Positions 10,186 to 22,060 are shown, counted from the first letter of the stretch. The stretch is 64,000 bases of DNA from Nyssa sinensis (GCA_008638375.1 CM018035.1:23262307-23326306); one strand, 5' to 3'. The notes: generated by a model from the letters alone, not told the origin. A program made the numbers and translations.

Positions 10186-10423
10186 AAAATAAAGCCAGTC
10201 CTTAACTTATACAAGCTCCTTTAGAATAAGTTTTCAATAATAATGCTATCCTTATTACTCGAGGCAAGCATGGCACATCCAGAATATAAAACTTTCCTAA
10301 TAATGTAAAATGAAAAACCTAACTTTCCTTTTCTTTGTTTTTTGGGTCCAAAAAATTCTTTGACCTAATCAAAATTAATTTGGACCATTAATCTCAACTA
10401 GAACAAATTATGACAGGTTGAGG

Positions 10424-10946
10424 TAGAGGTGTAAGTTGCGTTGGTCGGATCAGCCTAGGCACGGTACATAAGTGAGGTGGGTCGAGTCAAACACAACACA
10501 ACTAGTTGAGCTGGCACGATAGCTTATTGGCACGACCCGATTTATTTTCTATTTTATTGTTATTTATTATTATTATGTAAAAATATTCAAGAAAAAAATT
10601 ATAACAATTTTGAAAAGAAAAAAAGTAAAACAAAATATTATAATAACAAAGTAAGAAATAATGATACTATATAATTAGACTAATAAAAGATAAAATATTT
10701 AATCATTTTTAAAATAAATAAACAAGTTTAAAAAAATCACGATCCGTATTAGTCGTTAAAAATAAAAAGAGAACCAAAAAAAAAAAAAACTAGCAAGCCT
10801 GTGTTGGGCAGTGTCAATGGGTCGTACTAGCCCTAAGGTTTCTTCAATAGGCACGACACAATTGTTGGCATGGGTTGACACGACACGGTGACATAAATGT
10901 ACCAACTAAAATAGGTCGGGCCGGGCAGGGCCATATGACACCTCTA
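10424..10946. mobile_element. hAT-like MITE in SABATH copy A intron 1
   Basis: 523 bp bounded by TAGAGGTGT and its inverse ACACCTCTA. The ends are rich in GGCACGAC / GGTCGGGCC motifs typical of a widespread nonautonomous plant hAT-like family; the centre is AT-rich. The same element sits at 62917-63438, so it predates the duplication. Flanking bases (GTTGAGG / GTTGGAA) match only partly as a target duplication. Confidence 0.6.
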
Positions 10947-11690
10947 GTTGGAATTGTCTCTATTTCAACAAAAATAGAAAATCTTCATTTCTCTCACAAA
11001 CAATAATGATATTGTCTCACCTTGTAACCCACCCTCTCACAAAGGTGGAGCCCACCATCCATGGACCCCACCTGTGGGTCTTACTCTTTGTGAGAGGATG
11101 AGACACATAGTGAGACAATTAAGGTGTAACATTCATCTTTATTACTCTGACAAGTATGTGGAGGCGACACAAATGGTGGTACAGGCCAGCAAGACACGTT
11201 ACGGTGGCACGAATGGACCAACTAAAATGGGTTGGGCTGGGCCGGCCCATTTGACACCTCCAGTTGTCCCGGCCTGTTTGACACCTCTAGTTGGAGGTGT
11301 CTCAATTTCAACAAAAATAGATAATCTTTATTTCTCTCACAAGCAACAATGATATTGTCCCACCTTATAACTCACCCTTTCACAAAGATGGGACTCACCA
11401 TCCACAGTCTCCATTAGTAGGTCTCACCCCTTGTGAGAAAATGGGATACATGGTGAAAGAATTAAGGTGTATCATCTATCTTTATTACTCTAACAAGTAT
11501 GTGGGAACAACTCTCATCATATGAGAAAAGATAAATATCACACCTCTCTCACTACCCACCTTTGTGCTTTGTATCATATCTTTCACAAAGGTGAGGTTCA
11601 CTAGTAAGTTACATAAATGATGAACTCATCTTTGTGAGAGTAATGAGACAAAAGTGAGTTATGAGAGAAAGAACATGTATCAGAATTACT
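10947..11690. repeat. Degenerate direct repeats in SABATH copy A intron 1
   Basis: A unit of about 330 bp (TTTCAACAAAAATAGA...CTCTCACAAACAA...GACAAGTATGTGG) is repeated with changes at about 10960-11165, 11300-11510 and partly to 11690. Fragments of the MITE ends (GGGCCGGCCCATTTGACACCTC) lie between. The array is shared with 63445-64000. I find no coding frame. Confidence 0.7.
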
Positions 11691-12808
11691 TTATAAAAAT
11701 TATTATAATTTTAATATAAGAGATCATTGTAAGAGAAATGAAGATTATGAGACACTTCCAACTCAATTAGGACGACACCTATCATAATACTTTTCTTTTT
11801 ACAATTTTTTTTTTTTTTTTGTTTTCAGTATCATGGTTATTCTCTTTTCGCTTGCCATAACGATAAAAACTAACATCAATAGTATCTAATATTCTTCCTT
11901 GTACTCATTTTTAAAGAGAAAAATAATTCGAAAAAATAAAACACTTTTTTAAGTATTTTTTTTAAATAAGCAAAATAAATTATATACACTGATATATGTG
12001 CGTGTATACAAACATATGTTTGTATATATAGATATATATATATATATTGTATCTATTAATTAACATTTATATCTTTTAACATCATTTTTTGTTTTTTACC
12101 TTCTAAATCTACATAAAAAAAACTTTTATGTGCGTATATATACCCATATACATGTATATTTATAGACATATATTGTGAAATAAAATAAGAAAGGGAAGAA
12201 AAGAAAAATAAACACAAGTTTTACGTAGTTCTGCTTTGGTTGCCTATATCACATAATCTTTTTATTTTATTACTCTCACATGTGTACAAATTTTATAATG
12301 AGAAGGGATATAGACAAGAAGAAGAAAATATATATAAAGGAAAGTCTTCTTTTCTATTTGAATAAGGAAAGTCTTTTTTTTTTTTTTCTCAAGGAAGAAA
12401 GTCTTCTCTTACTCAAGGTGAAAAGTCTTTTATTTAAAAGAGTAAAGTTTTTATTTTCTCAAGGAGGAAAGTTTTTCTTTCCTTGAGTAAAATTTTCCTT
12501 TCCTTGAATAATGTCAATATATATTGTATTCAATTAACGTTTATATCTTTAAAAATAACTTCTAACATCACTTTTTTTTTAAAAAAAATTAACTTTTAAA
12601 AAAATTATTTTTACACATAAATAATATATTAAGAAAAAATATTAAACGGTACCTAAAATAAAACAAAATGTTTTAAGAAGCAAAAGATGAAATTTTGTTA
12701 ACAACAACACTGGATATCACAAGACAAAAGATATGCATGCCAATTTTCCACTGTTTTCGCGACAATTTATATATAGTAAAAATGTATAGTAAGCAGCTGA
12801 GAGATTAC
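11691..12808. other. AT-rich remainder of SABATH copy A intron 1
   Basis: Very AT-rich with poly-T and TATATA runs and imperfect repeats of AGGAAAGTCTTCTTTT around 12340-12500. No gene or mobile-element end recognised. Confidence 0.6.
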
Positions 12809-12883
12809 CTGTGGGTCTGAATTTTTGGCATAGCTGTATCGGCCATCTCCACCAGTCATGGCAAGTGATTCTTCTCCCCTCAT
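12809..12883 (-). pseudogene. SABATH methyltransferase copy A, exon 1
   Basis: ATG at 12881-12883 opens 25 codons containing MTGGDGRYSYAKNS, the hallmark N-terminus of SABATH enzymes that helps bind SAM and substrate. The exon ends CCACAG at a GT donor (12807-12808). It is open and well formed, but its exon 2 at 8880-9244 is ruined, so the gene is dead. The intron between them is 3564 bp. The exon 2 acceptor region has one base more than in copy B, which would also upset the reading phase if the same AG is used. Confidence 0.9.
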
Positions 12884-13705
12884 CTCTCTCTCTCTCTGTC
12901 TCTGCCTCCCAAAAAAAAAAGAAGAAAAATAGAGAGATATCTTTCACTCGACACAAATAAAAAAGGCCAAGGAACATTGCTTATCTTTCAACGCCAATTA
13001 CACTAGTAAATAGCATTTATGACCAGAGAGAGGGAGGGTCCTCCGTGCATGCACATATCTTTGTCTATTTATCAACTTCTTTGCACCGCTTGGATGGGTT
13101 ATTACCATCTTGCATTTGCAAGCTTCTCAACGTGTGTCAATCATAAAACCATACGTGATATAAAAAATCGGTCTTTCATGAATCCAAGCAAGCAATTAAT
13201 TTTTTTATTTTATTTTGGGTGGAAGTATTATTTTGACATTCTACAAGATTCTTAATCTATTCCCTAAAAATTGTGAATTTTTTTGTCACCATTACTCAAT
13301 ATTGGGTAGAAACATGGTAGCTTCCTTTGAGTAGCAACCCATGATTATTTGTAAGAGTGCACGACTTAACCACATGACCATGTACTTGCAAGATAAATTA
13401 GTTGACACAAGTCATGAAAAAAAAAAAGATAAGGCATAGAATCAAGTTATAAAACAAACAAACAAACACATAAAGTCATTAAAAAGTGCATCTAGAAATA
13501 CCAAGGGGAAGAAAACAAAGCAAAAGAGAACACAACAGTCATTGAAGCTTCACAACGGATTGCATATGAAGACTGATGGAGGAGGAATGTAATGTATATC
13601 ATCCACCACAAATATGCTAAAAAAATTCACATCGCTAATCAGAAAGAGGTTTCAATGAGACGAACATGATGAGTTTTCCTAAGAAATACCACAACAATCT
13701 ATGGT

Positions 13706-13750
<45 letters not shown>

Positions 13751-14184
13751 ATATCCACCACCACAAATAATTGACAATAATACAAGGTATCTATAAATAG
13801 ACTATAAAGACAAGCTACTAATTACAAGAGTATAACTGATAGAAACCCCAAGTTAGAAAACAATGCCAATCGGCTCATCTGAGAATAGTCAAGCAAAACT
13901 CAATCCAATTATATACAGATGTAGATGTAATCTCCATGGAACATACGAACCAAAAACGTACTAGAATAGAAGGCATGGATAGCTATGATTATCCAATTGT
14001 GTGTACAATTGAAGGTCCTTTTGGCTTGATTGTTTTCTATAGTAGTTACAATAACTGTGATGAGAACCAACGGAGAAATTTGCTAGAATTGTAGAAGAGA
14101 GAGAAATAATAAAAAATTGAGATGAGGCAGATCTTGCCAAAAAATGGTTGGACAGTTGCAACAAATAGGCGGTGGTTGGGGCTC
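12884..14184 (-). promoter_or_regulatory. Upstream region of SABATH copy A
   Basis: 5' flank of the minus-strand gene. The first part (12884-13020) and a later part (13750-13925) recur, much closer together, next to the exon 1 fragment at 45971-46337. They contain a (TA)n tract (13708-13754) and a possible TATA-like ATCTATAAATAG at 13789-13800. I cannot tell which element is the true promoter. No other gene seen. Confidence 0.5.
13708..13754. repeat. (TA)n microsatellite
   Basis: About 20 TA dinucleotides with a single TTTA interruption. Confidence 0.95.
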
Positions 14185-14189
14185 TGGTC

Positions 14190-14395
14190 TAACAGATCCG
14201 ATATATTGTATATCGTATATTTAGAATATTTGGTGTATAGTTGACCTCTTCTTGCAATCTTCTAAATTAGGATAGTCAATTATTTAGAATATTTAGTTTC
14301 CTTATTCTTTGGTTTCTCCATTATATATCCATGTATATATATCTGTACACTTTGAATGAATAAGAGAAGAAACACTTTCTTGTTCAACTCTGTTA
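14190..14395 (+). repeat. 5' LTR of Copia-1
   Basis: 206 bp, beginning TAACAGATCC and ending AACTCTGTTA, so the termini are TA...TA rather than TG...CA. The ends form a 6-bp inverted repeat TAACAG/CTGTTA. A TATA-type run (CATTATATATCC) is near 14320. Confidence 0.9.
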
Positions 14396-14408
14396 TGGTA
14401 TCAGAGCC
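14396..14408 (+). promoter_or_regulatory. Primer binding site of Copia-1
   Basis: TGGTATCAGAGCC follows the LTR without a spacer and is complementary to the 3' end of plant initiator Met-tRNA. Confidence 0.93.
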
Positions 14409-14502
14409 ATTGGCTTATGCCTATACCAAAGCATAATTTTTTTTTTTTCTCTTTCCTCTTTCTTTCCCTGCCATCGTTGTTTGCTTTCTGCTTGCTGCTC
14501 CC

Positions 14503-15240
14503 ATGGACTCACAATCTTCACCAGCGCCCATCTCTCCCTTGGCCTAGTCCCCAGCCGCTGTCGTCACGTTGCAACTGGTCACTGCAGATGCTACTCTAAC
14601 CCATCCACGCCCCACGTCCACTTGAAGCTTACCGCCTCGAATTATTTTTCGTGGCGTCTCCAAGTTTCCACTCTTCTCACCAGGCTATGATTTGCTCGGA
14701 TTTGTCGATGGCACCCACCCATGTCCTGAGCAAACCATCACGGTTAATGGCGTCACAACCGTTAATCCCGCACATCACCCATGGGTACGTCAAGATCAAC
14801 TCATCTTGAACGCTATCCTTGGTTCGTTGTCTCCACCTTTGATTCCCTTTATTGCAACTGCCCGAACGTCTCGCGATGCTTGGTCAACCTTGGCCCTCAC
14901 TTATGGTCAACCCACGCGTGGCCTCATAACCCATTTGAAAACTCAACTCAATAATCCTCTCAAAGGCTCACAAACGATCATCGAGTTTATGCACAATATC
15001 AAGACAAAAGTGGATGCTCTTGCCATGCTGAATTCCCCAGTTGACATTGAGGATCTTTTCATCAAGATTCTTAATGGTCTTGATGCAGACTATACTGAAC
15101 TTGCCGAATGCTATTCAAGCCCGAGAGACGGCGATCTCCTTTGAAGAACTGCATGAGAAGCTTCTCAACCGTGAAGCCCATCTTGCCGCCAAGAAGGGTA
15201 ACCAAATAACCCTTCCTAGTTACTGCCAATGCCGCTGCTA
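14503..15240 (+). pseudogene. Copia-1 gag
   Basis: The likely ATG at 14503 meets a stop 15 codons on. The gag core then appears in two shifted frames (LKLTASNYFSWRLQVSTLL to about 14686; GFVDGTHPCPEQ ... WVRQDQLILNAILGSL from 14692 to 15144), continuing in a third (ARETAISFEELHEKLLNREA). These blocks are the usual plant Copia gag (UBN2/retrotran_gag type). A zinc knuckle remnant at about 15380-15420 reads CQLYDQQGNSAKRCP, having lost its second Cys and its His. Confidence 0.85.
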
Positions 15241-15534
15241 AGTCTGGCCCAGTGAACAGGTCGTATGGTCGCCTCCCTGGTTCGCCACAACCCAGTCCTT
15301 TTCGACCTTCTGGGACATGGACTCCCCGACCACCACCACCACAGAGTTCCCGTGGCCATCGTCCTTACCTTAGGCGCTGTCAACTATATGACCAACAAGG
15401 AAATTCTGCTAAGAGGTGCCCAACCCTCAAACATTTATCATGGACTGGTTCAGTCGCCACCCGGCCTCCGCCTAGGCCTCGGATTTGCTTCTTCTCAAGT
15501 CAATGCTGCAGCCTTTTCCTTCGCTCCATCCTCC

Positions 15535-15864
15535 TCTGAATGGATTCTAGACTCGGGTGCCACACATCATATGACAATAGATCTTGCTAATCTCTCCCTC
15601 CATTCTCCATATGAGGGATCCGATGATGTTGTCGTCAGTAACGGTGCAGGCCTGAACATTACCCATATAGGTTCTCTCGCTCCCTCTTGTAACCCTTCTT
15701 CCCTTTGCTTTGCAAATGCCCTTTGTGTGCCTTCAATGAACAAAAATTTGTTATCTGTTTCCCAACTCTGCCAAACTAATAATGTTATTGTTGTTTTTAC
15801 TCCCACATCCTTTCAGGTGAAGGATCCTCGCACTGGGGGCCATCCTCCATCAAGGTCCTCTTAA
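15535..15864 (+). pseudogene. Copia-1 protease
   Basis: WILDSGATHHMT at 15541 is the aspartic protease active-site block of Copia polyproteins, followed by the conserved SLCFANALCVPSMNKNLLSVSQLC segment. The frame stops at 15864 before the integrase, which needs a frame change. Confidence 0.88.
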
Positions 15865-15944
15865 AGGCGGCATCTATTCTTGGTCTTCCTGTTTGGATGT
15901 GTCAGCATCACCACTAGGCCTTTTCTGTCTCTCATAAATCTTTT

Positions 15945-16870
15945 TCCTTATGGCATAGCCGTTTAGGTCATCCCTCCAATAGAGTCATGTGTCATTTGTC
16001 GTTGTCCAAGTCTGTGTCCTGTTCTTCTAGTCCATTGAGTAATTTTCATTGTAATGCTTGTTTATGCAATAAAAGCCACAAATTACCTTTTCATGTCTCC
16101 TCACTTGTCTCCCATTCCCTTCTTGATTTGGTGTTTTTCGATGTCTGGACCTCTCCAGTTTTATCATGTAGTGGTTATAAATATTATGTGATTTTTGTTG
16201 ATCATTATACCAAATATATCTGGTTCTATCCACTTAAAAATAAATCCGATGTTTTGGCTGTGCTTAAATGTTTCAAATCGTTTGTGGAAAAATGTTTCCA
16301 TCGACCTATTGTCACACTCTACACCGAAAATGGTAGGGAATATATTGCTCTCCGAGATTTCCTTGGGACTCATGGTATCTCCCATTTGACCACCCCACCT
16401 CACACACCTGAGCATAATGGTTTTTCAGAATCCAGATATTGCCACATTGTTGAAACTGGTTTAACACTGCTTCACCAGGCGTCTGTGCCCTTCTCGTTTT
16501 GGCCCTTTGCCTTTGCTACCACTACCTATCTCATTAATCGTATGCCCAAACGAAACCTCTCCATGTAGTCGTCTTTTGAGTGTCTCTTTCAAACTCCTCC
16601 TAATTTCTTTAAACTTCGGGTGTTCGGGTGTCTTTGCTATCCTTGGCTCCGTCCTTACACATCTCACAAGTTGGAATCTCGTTCTCGTCCTTGTGCCTTT
16701 CTTGGTTATTCCCTTACTCAAAGTGCTTACCTCTGTTATGATCTGACCTCTCACAAAATTTATGTCTCCCGTCATGTTGTGTTTGTTGAGTCTGCGTTTC
16801 CTTTTCAATCGTCCTCTTTGGCCAGTGTTGGTGCTGATTCCCGCGATGGCTTGCCAGGATATGGTACCAT
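15945..16870 (+). pseudogene. Copia-1 integrase
   Basis: GAG-pre-integrase zinc finger remains (LGHPSN..., then CNACLCNKSHKLPF) lead into the core: the first Asp in FFDVWTSPV, then LYTENGREY where the family has Asp-Asn-Gly, then the Glu in HNGFSE. So the second catalytic Asp is replaced by Glu. A TAG at about 16567 breaks the frame, and a C-terminal region (VFGCLCYPWLRPY) follows in another frame. Confidence 0.87.
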
Positions 16871-17229
16871 CTGAGGTGGTCGAGGGGGCCTCTGTGCCTA
16901 GTTATCCTTTACCAGTTCCTCTGCCCTCACCTCCTATCGACATTACCTTGCCTAATTCGCCTTCCCCTCCTCCATCCCGCACTCTCTCGTTCTCTCCTCT
17001 ATTTCCCCCGCCGCCCACGTCTCCTGTGCTCTCTCTTGTGACCTCCTCTCCTAATTCCACCCAACCGACCCTTTTCCTGTCGTGTCTCCCCTGCTTTACC
17101 ACTTTCCACTTCCCTCCACCCAATGGTAACTCGCTCCAAGAATAACATCGTCAAATCGAACCCGAAGTATAGCCTCACCATTGCTACTGCCCTTAGACAC
17201 CACTTAGCCCACCTTTCACACTCAAGCTC

Positions 17230-18745
17230 TCTAACATTCCCGTTGGCGTGCTGCTATGTCCGAAGAGTTTCGATGCTCTCCTTCATAATGGTACTTGGGA
17301 CTTGGTCCCTCCTGCTCCATCTCACAATATCGTTGGTTGTAAATGGGTTTTCCGTATCAAGTAGAAACCCGATGGCACCATTGATCGCTACAAGGCCGGT
17401 CCTTGTAGCGAAGGGCTTTCATCAATGCCCAGGGCTTGACTATCATGACAAGTTTAGCCCAGTGGCTAAACCCACCACAATTCGGGTTCTTTTCTCCTTA
17501 ATGGTTTCCCGAGGTTGGTCTCTCCGTCAGATGGATGTCAATAATGCTTTTCTTCACGGTCCAATGGATGAAGATGTCTTTATGTCCCAACCGCCGGGAT
17601 TTGTTGATCCTAATCTTCTTACCTATGTGTGCAAGCTCAATAAAGCCATCTATGGTCTTAAACAAGCTCCCCGAACCTAGTACATTGCATTGCGTCGCTT
17701 TCTTCTTGAGGTTGGTTTTACAAACTCCATGTCAGATGCATCCCTGTTTATTTATCGTCATAGGGAGACTACCATGCATCTTTTGGTATATGTTGATGAC
17801 CTGATTCTTACTGGGAAGTGATGCTCTGGCCGTCCAAAATTTTGTTGATCAGTTGGGTTCTCATTTTTCACTCAAAGATCTTAGTGCTTTATCCTATTTC
17901 CTTGGTGTTGAGGTTGTTTCTTGTCTTCGAGGGCCTGCGCCCCACTCAGCAAAAATATCTTCTGGATATTCTTACCAAGCATAACATGGAAAATTCTAAA
18001 CCTATTTAGACGCCGCTAGCCACCTCCTCTTCCCTTGTAGCTCCATGATGGTTCTCCACCTACGGATGCCACGCTTTATCGTCAGACAATTGGCAGCTTA
18101 CAGTATCTTCTTATCAGTCATCCTGACATCGCCTTTGCTGTCAACAAACTCTCCCAGTTCATGCATGCTCCGACGACTCATCATTGGAGCGCTGTTAAGC
18201 GTCTCCTTCGGTACCTCAATGGTACACGGTCCTATGGTATTCGACTACAGCGCCATAGTTCTTTGTCTCTTCATGCCTTTTGTGACGCCGATTGGGCAGG
18301 TGATCCTGATGATCGTACCTCTACAGGTGCTTACATTGTTTTTCTTGGTCCTAATCCTATTTCTTAGAGTTCAAAGAAGCAACGTTCTGTTGCTCGATCC
18401 TCCACAGAAGCTGAGTATCGGGCGATTGCTTCTGCCGCTGCCTGAACTTCAGTGGGTACGTTTTCTCCTTGAAGAACTTGGTGTCTCGGTCAGTGCTCCA
18501 CCAACTCTTTATAGTGACAACATTGGTGTGACATATTTATGTGTGAACCCAGTATTTCATTCTCGCATGAAAAATATTGCTCTGGACTATCATTTTGTTC
18601 GTGAACTAGTGCAACGTGGTCGCCTTCGTGTCTCTCATGTTTCCTCCTCAGCTCAGTTGGCCGATGCACTGACTAAACCGCTCTCTCGTTATCGGCTCCA
18701 GGATACTTCTCTCAAGATTGGTGTCTCCATCCGGAGCACCATCTT
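17230..18745 (+). pseudogene. Copia-1 reverse transcriptase and RNase H
   Basis: RT blocks are [42 protein letters not shown] and [12 protein letters not shown], then a TAG at 17678-17680 where Trp is usual. The catalytic LLVYVDDLILT at about 17780-17812 is in a new frame. RNase H shows HHWSAVKRLLRYLNGT, DADWAGDPDDR, QRSVARSSTEAEYR and a C-terminal ADALTKPLSR. At least five frame changes or stops rule out an active enzyme. Confidence 0.9.
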
Positions 18746-18754
18746 GAGGGGGCC

Positions 18755-18966
18755 TAACAGATCCGATACATTATATATCATATATTTAGAATATTTGGTG
18801 TATAGTTGACCTCTTCTTGTAATCTTCTAAATTAGGATAGTCAATTATTTAGAATATTTAGTTTCCTTATTCTTTGGTTTCTCCATTATATATCCATGTA
18901 TATATATATATATCTGTACAATCTGAATGAATAAGAGAAGAAACACTTTCCTGTTCAACTCTGTTT
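18755..18966 (+). repeat. 3' LTR of Copia-1
   Basis: 212 bp, starts TAACAGATCC after a purine tract (TTGAGGGGG, 18744-18752), ends CTGTTT where the 5' LTR has CTGTTA. It has three more TA units than the 5' LTR. Confidence 0.9.
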
Positions 18967-18971
18967 TGGTC

Positions 18972-20321
18972 GAGGGAGGGCTATTATCTCCCATGACTTC
19001 TTGCATCTAGTCTTAGTCAAATTAAAAACTAAAAGACTTTTGAAAGTACCCTAAACACTCTAAGATCCTTTTTCAAACCTACTCCCATTTCGAGTCAAGA
19101 GATGGATAAATAGAAACATCTCATTGCACTGATCTTCCCTTTTGAGAATAATCAAAAAATGAATCAATTGGAGCATGAAAACGTGACTAAAGTGGTCCTA
19201 GTTACTCTTCAGGAAGGAGTGTAAGAAGGGAAGAGATTCTCAATGTTTTGTTTTGTACGTTATCTTGTAATTACTTATTTTGAAAAAACTTCTAATAATT
19301 AACTTTATTAAAAAATCAAAAATCAATTCATTTATTTATACTATATTAAAACAATTCTAGGCTTTCTTAAATAGAGACCCTTATTGTCAAGACAAAAATA
19401 GATAGTTTCTAGATGTCCTAATGTATGTTCACAATCAAGTTGTAAACTCAAATTTAATCAATAAATTTGTTTGATTAAGATAAGCCCCTTTCCTAGGTTG
19501 TATGTTTACAATCAAGTCTCGAATTCAATTTTAATCAATAAGTTTGTTTGATTAAAATAAGCTCGTCACCTATACACTTTAGTTTTTTTTTTTTTAATGT
19601 TTTAAAACAAAAATGATGAAACATAATTCATATAATCAACCCGTAAATGGGTTGTACAAAAGCTTAGTTGAATTGAGTTATATTATTTTTTCCCATCTTA
19701 GACCTTTTCAATCATTTACAAATTTATGAAACCAATAAAATAGACAACTTTGTGTCAATAATCTATTTTCGCACCATTCTAATTGTGAGTTATCATTACA
19801 CAAAATATAACTAAAGTAATAAGAATATTTGTTAAAGCAAATCTAACAAAACACCAAAAAATACAATCATACATTAGGTCATTTCAAGAATGGGATTGGT
19901 AAGGAGGCCAAACAACACCCCCTTTTCTTCTTTTCCACCCAACCCCAAAATAAAGTATGGGCACCATTAAATCCCTTTAAAATTGGTATCCAAAGAGTAT
20001 GGACACCAAAAGCAAAAATAGCCAACCACCCATGAAACTCCAACTCATGAAAGGTGATTTGTCATGCCATTTTGTTAAGAGTTTACAAGCGGCGTGACTT
20101 TGAGAATTCCTTTGTGCTATTGCTAAAGCCTCAAGTTGACATAGATTTATCTTTTCCCTTCTCCACAACAGGAGTTGTTGTCTTGATATAAATATGATCA
20201 TCGAAAGATGGTAGATTATTCTTTATAGGAGAATTCTGAAAATTTTAGTCTTTTTAGTATTTTATATGATACATCTCACTTCTAAATTTTATACAAAAAT
20301 CTTCATCATATTCCCCATCAT
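18972..20321. other. Intergenic, no gene recognised
   Basis: AT-rich sequence continuing the pre-insertion flank of Copia-1. A direct repeat of about 90 bp (CAATCAAGT...TTTAATCAATAA.TTTGTTTGATTAA) is at 19430-19560. Short open frames such as 19977-20201 show no family resemblance I can name. Confidence 0.5.
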
Positions 20322-20677
20322 TCAAATAATCCACATACCTTTGATTTCTTCTTCCAAGTCTACAAATCTCGTAGTCCTCTTCAGCATTAGAATCTGAAAT
20401 GCCTCTAAAAGCGGGTTGCCTTTAAGAATGTCGATCTGGTATGAATCTACTAGCATGTTGGCCTTGGGCAAATCCTCTAGCACAATTCCTATCGACGAGA
20501 GGATCTCTATTGGCACTAAGATTGAGTCCCATCAGCATCTCACAAAGCACACAAAACTGGTCATTGGCTTGCATGATTTGTTGCCTATGTTCATCACGTA
20601 GCCCATATAGCCTTCGCCCCCCCATGGCCAACGTCAATGGAGTTTTGCCTCCGTCGTTTGCCAGTCTAGCCAAGTAA
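20322..20677 (-). pseudogene. Ty3/gypsy gag N-terminus fragment (Gypsy-3)
   Basis: A minus-strand frame starts at ATG 20673 with MARLANDGGKTPL and includes a hydrophilic LRDEHRQQIMQAND block. After a stop the next frame continues to about 20322. The sequence alone is not diagnostic. The position decides it: the ATG is about 10 bases after a decayed primer site and LTR (20698-21102), as in chromovirus-like gypsy elements. The rest of the element is absent. Confidence 0.45.
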
Positions 20678-20697
20678 ATCTTCGCATTGATACTAAC

Positions 20698-21102
20698 TAA
20701 CGCAGAACGAAAACGTGAAAGAACAGATACAACCTATGTCAATAACTACAACAGGAAACAATCAACCCAATGGGAAATAATCAACCCAAAAAATGGAATA
20801 AATTCTCTAAAATTTGAAATTATATTATTACTGATGAAAAAAAATTGAATAATAAAGAACTATTACATCATATTTATAGAGCTAGAATACTACTATTTTG
20901 ACTAAGAAAACATAATTCATATTCTTATTCTAATCTTAATAAAATAAAGAATCCTATTTTGAATAGAAAACAATAAAGATAATATATATTTAATCTAAAA
21001 TAACTAATTTGAGATAGACTCAAATTTGGAAAACTAAAGAATCCTACAATAACTCTAAAACATATATCTATATTTTTAGGGCACCATATATGTGCTACAT
21101 CA
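20698..21102 (-). repeat. Gypsy-3 LTR (about 405 bp)
   Basis: On the minus strand it starts TGATGTAGCACATATATGG and ends TTCTGCGTTA (G lost from a probable TCA end). Next to it is GTTAGTATCAATGC (20684-20697), a mutated initiator Met-tRNA primer site. Its start matches that of the Gypsy-2 LTR (TGATGTA). Single LTR only; no partner found. Confidence 0.55.
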
Positions 21103-21984
21103 AGCTTATTCAAACGAAAAATGTGTTTCTATATGCAGGGCCAACCTTCGAATCAATATTATTTTCCTCTACCTTCCCTTCACTTACAAGGGCTTCAATT
21201 TAAATATCCATCTTCAATTAAAGGCAAGCATCAGTCTCCTTTAACATTTGTCCTACATCAGATGCATCAAAGTAATTTGGAATTCACTCATATCTCAACC
21301 ACTTGTTCTCGTGCTAGTTATTGCACCAATATACATCACCACTAATTACTTTGATATTTTCATTGGACATCCCCATTCTTTTTCAGAAACCACAACACCA
21401 CCTCTCCAAGGATCCTATTGCATACATTTTCTAAGTCAAAAGTTTTATGGAGTTCTGTCTTCCTTCTAAACTTTTCCATAAATAACTAATACGATATGTT
21501 GTGAAAGGAAAGAAAGATCATCGTCAACATTAGAAACCTTAGAATCCACAACGATGTCACAATCAACAAAGATGAGAGATTTACAAAAGGCAATAGTTTA
21601 TCTAATCTGTTTTCCATAATGAGGCCTATTTATAAGCACTATCAACAAAAGAAACTACCTGATATAGTAACCTATGAGGCCCCAAATTCAATTATTAAAA
21701 CCGTAAAAGAACCTAAAAATAAGAATATATAAGCAAGACTTAGTTTTTCCTTTTTCTTTCTTTTTGATATTTGGGGGTTTTAGTTTTTTGGGAAGGGGTG
21801 TTAAAAGTTACAAGAATAGTGTTTGGGGGTTTTAGTCCTAAACTTAAACATTCACGTACAAATTATCATCAATACAAAATCAACTTCAAAGAACATCATC
21901 TAAATAAAATTAAAAAAAAAAAAATAGAAACTTGTATACTAAATTTTCTATAACTAGACAGAATAATGTTTGAAGAAAATTTAC
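21103..21984. other. No gene recognised
   Basis: AT-rich sequence downstream of the last eRF3-like exon remnant. I looked here for further eRF3 exons and saw none. An imperfect repeat TTTGGGGGTTTTAGT occurs twice at 21770-21835. Confidence 0.5.
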
Positions 21985-22060
21985 CAATGCTGGATAGGAC
22001 AAACCCCGAAAAAGTGTAATCTTCTTCAATTCCAAACAATCTAACTCGTAGATTCTCATC
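21985..22060 (-). pseudogene. eRF3: eRF3-like release factor, exon remnant C
   Basis: Minus-strand translation gives ENLRVRLFGIEEDYTFSGFVLSSI, the domain-2 block of the plant GTP-binding release factor eRF3, ending at a GT donor (21983-21984). The preceding segment of that domain, about 20 residues in the family, is missing: upstream sequence is AT-rich and intron-like. Later exons of the C-terminal domain are not found. Together with exons B and A it shows an unprocessed, decayed eRF3 gene copy. Confidence 0.72.

Larger units (their letters stand above)
14190..18966 (+). mobile_element. Copia retrotransposon Copia-1 (4777 bp), decayed but full length
   Basis: Bounded by LTRs 14190-14395 and 18755-18966 and by the 5-bp duplication TGGTC (14185-14189, 18967-18971). 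Order gag, protease, integrase, RT, RNase H identifies Ty1/copia. The LTRs differ by about eight substitutions plus a (TA)n length change, a few percent, so the insertion is moderately old. All domains carry stops or frameshifts. It sits upstream of SABATH copy A, about 1.3 kb from its exon 1. Confidence 0.95.

Noticed and set aside
12280..12486. 68-codon frame rich in Phe, Leu and Lys
   Set aside because: Product of AAAGTCTTCTTTT-type simple repeats.
19977..20201. Minus-strand frame with a hydrophobic end
   Set aside because: No homologous motif, no splice or promoter context; may be chance.
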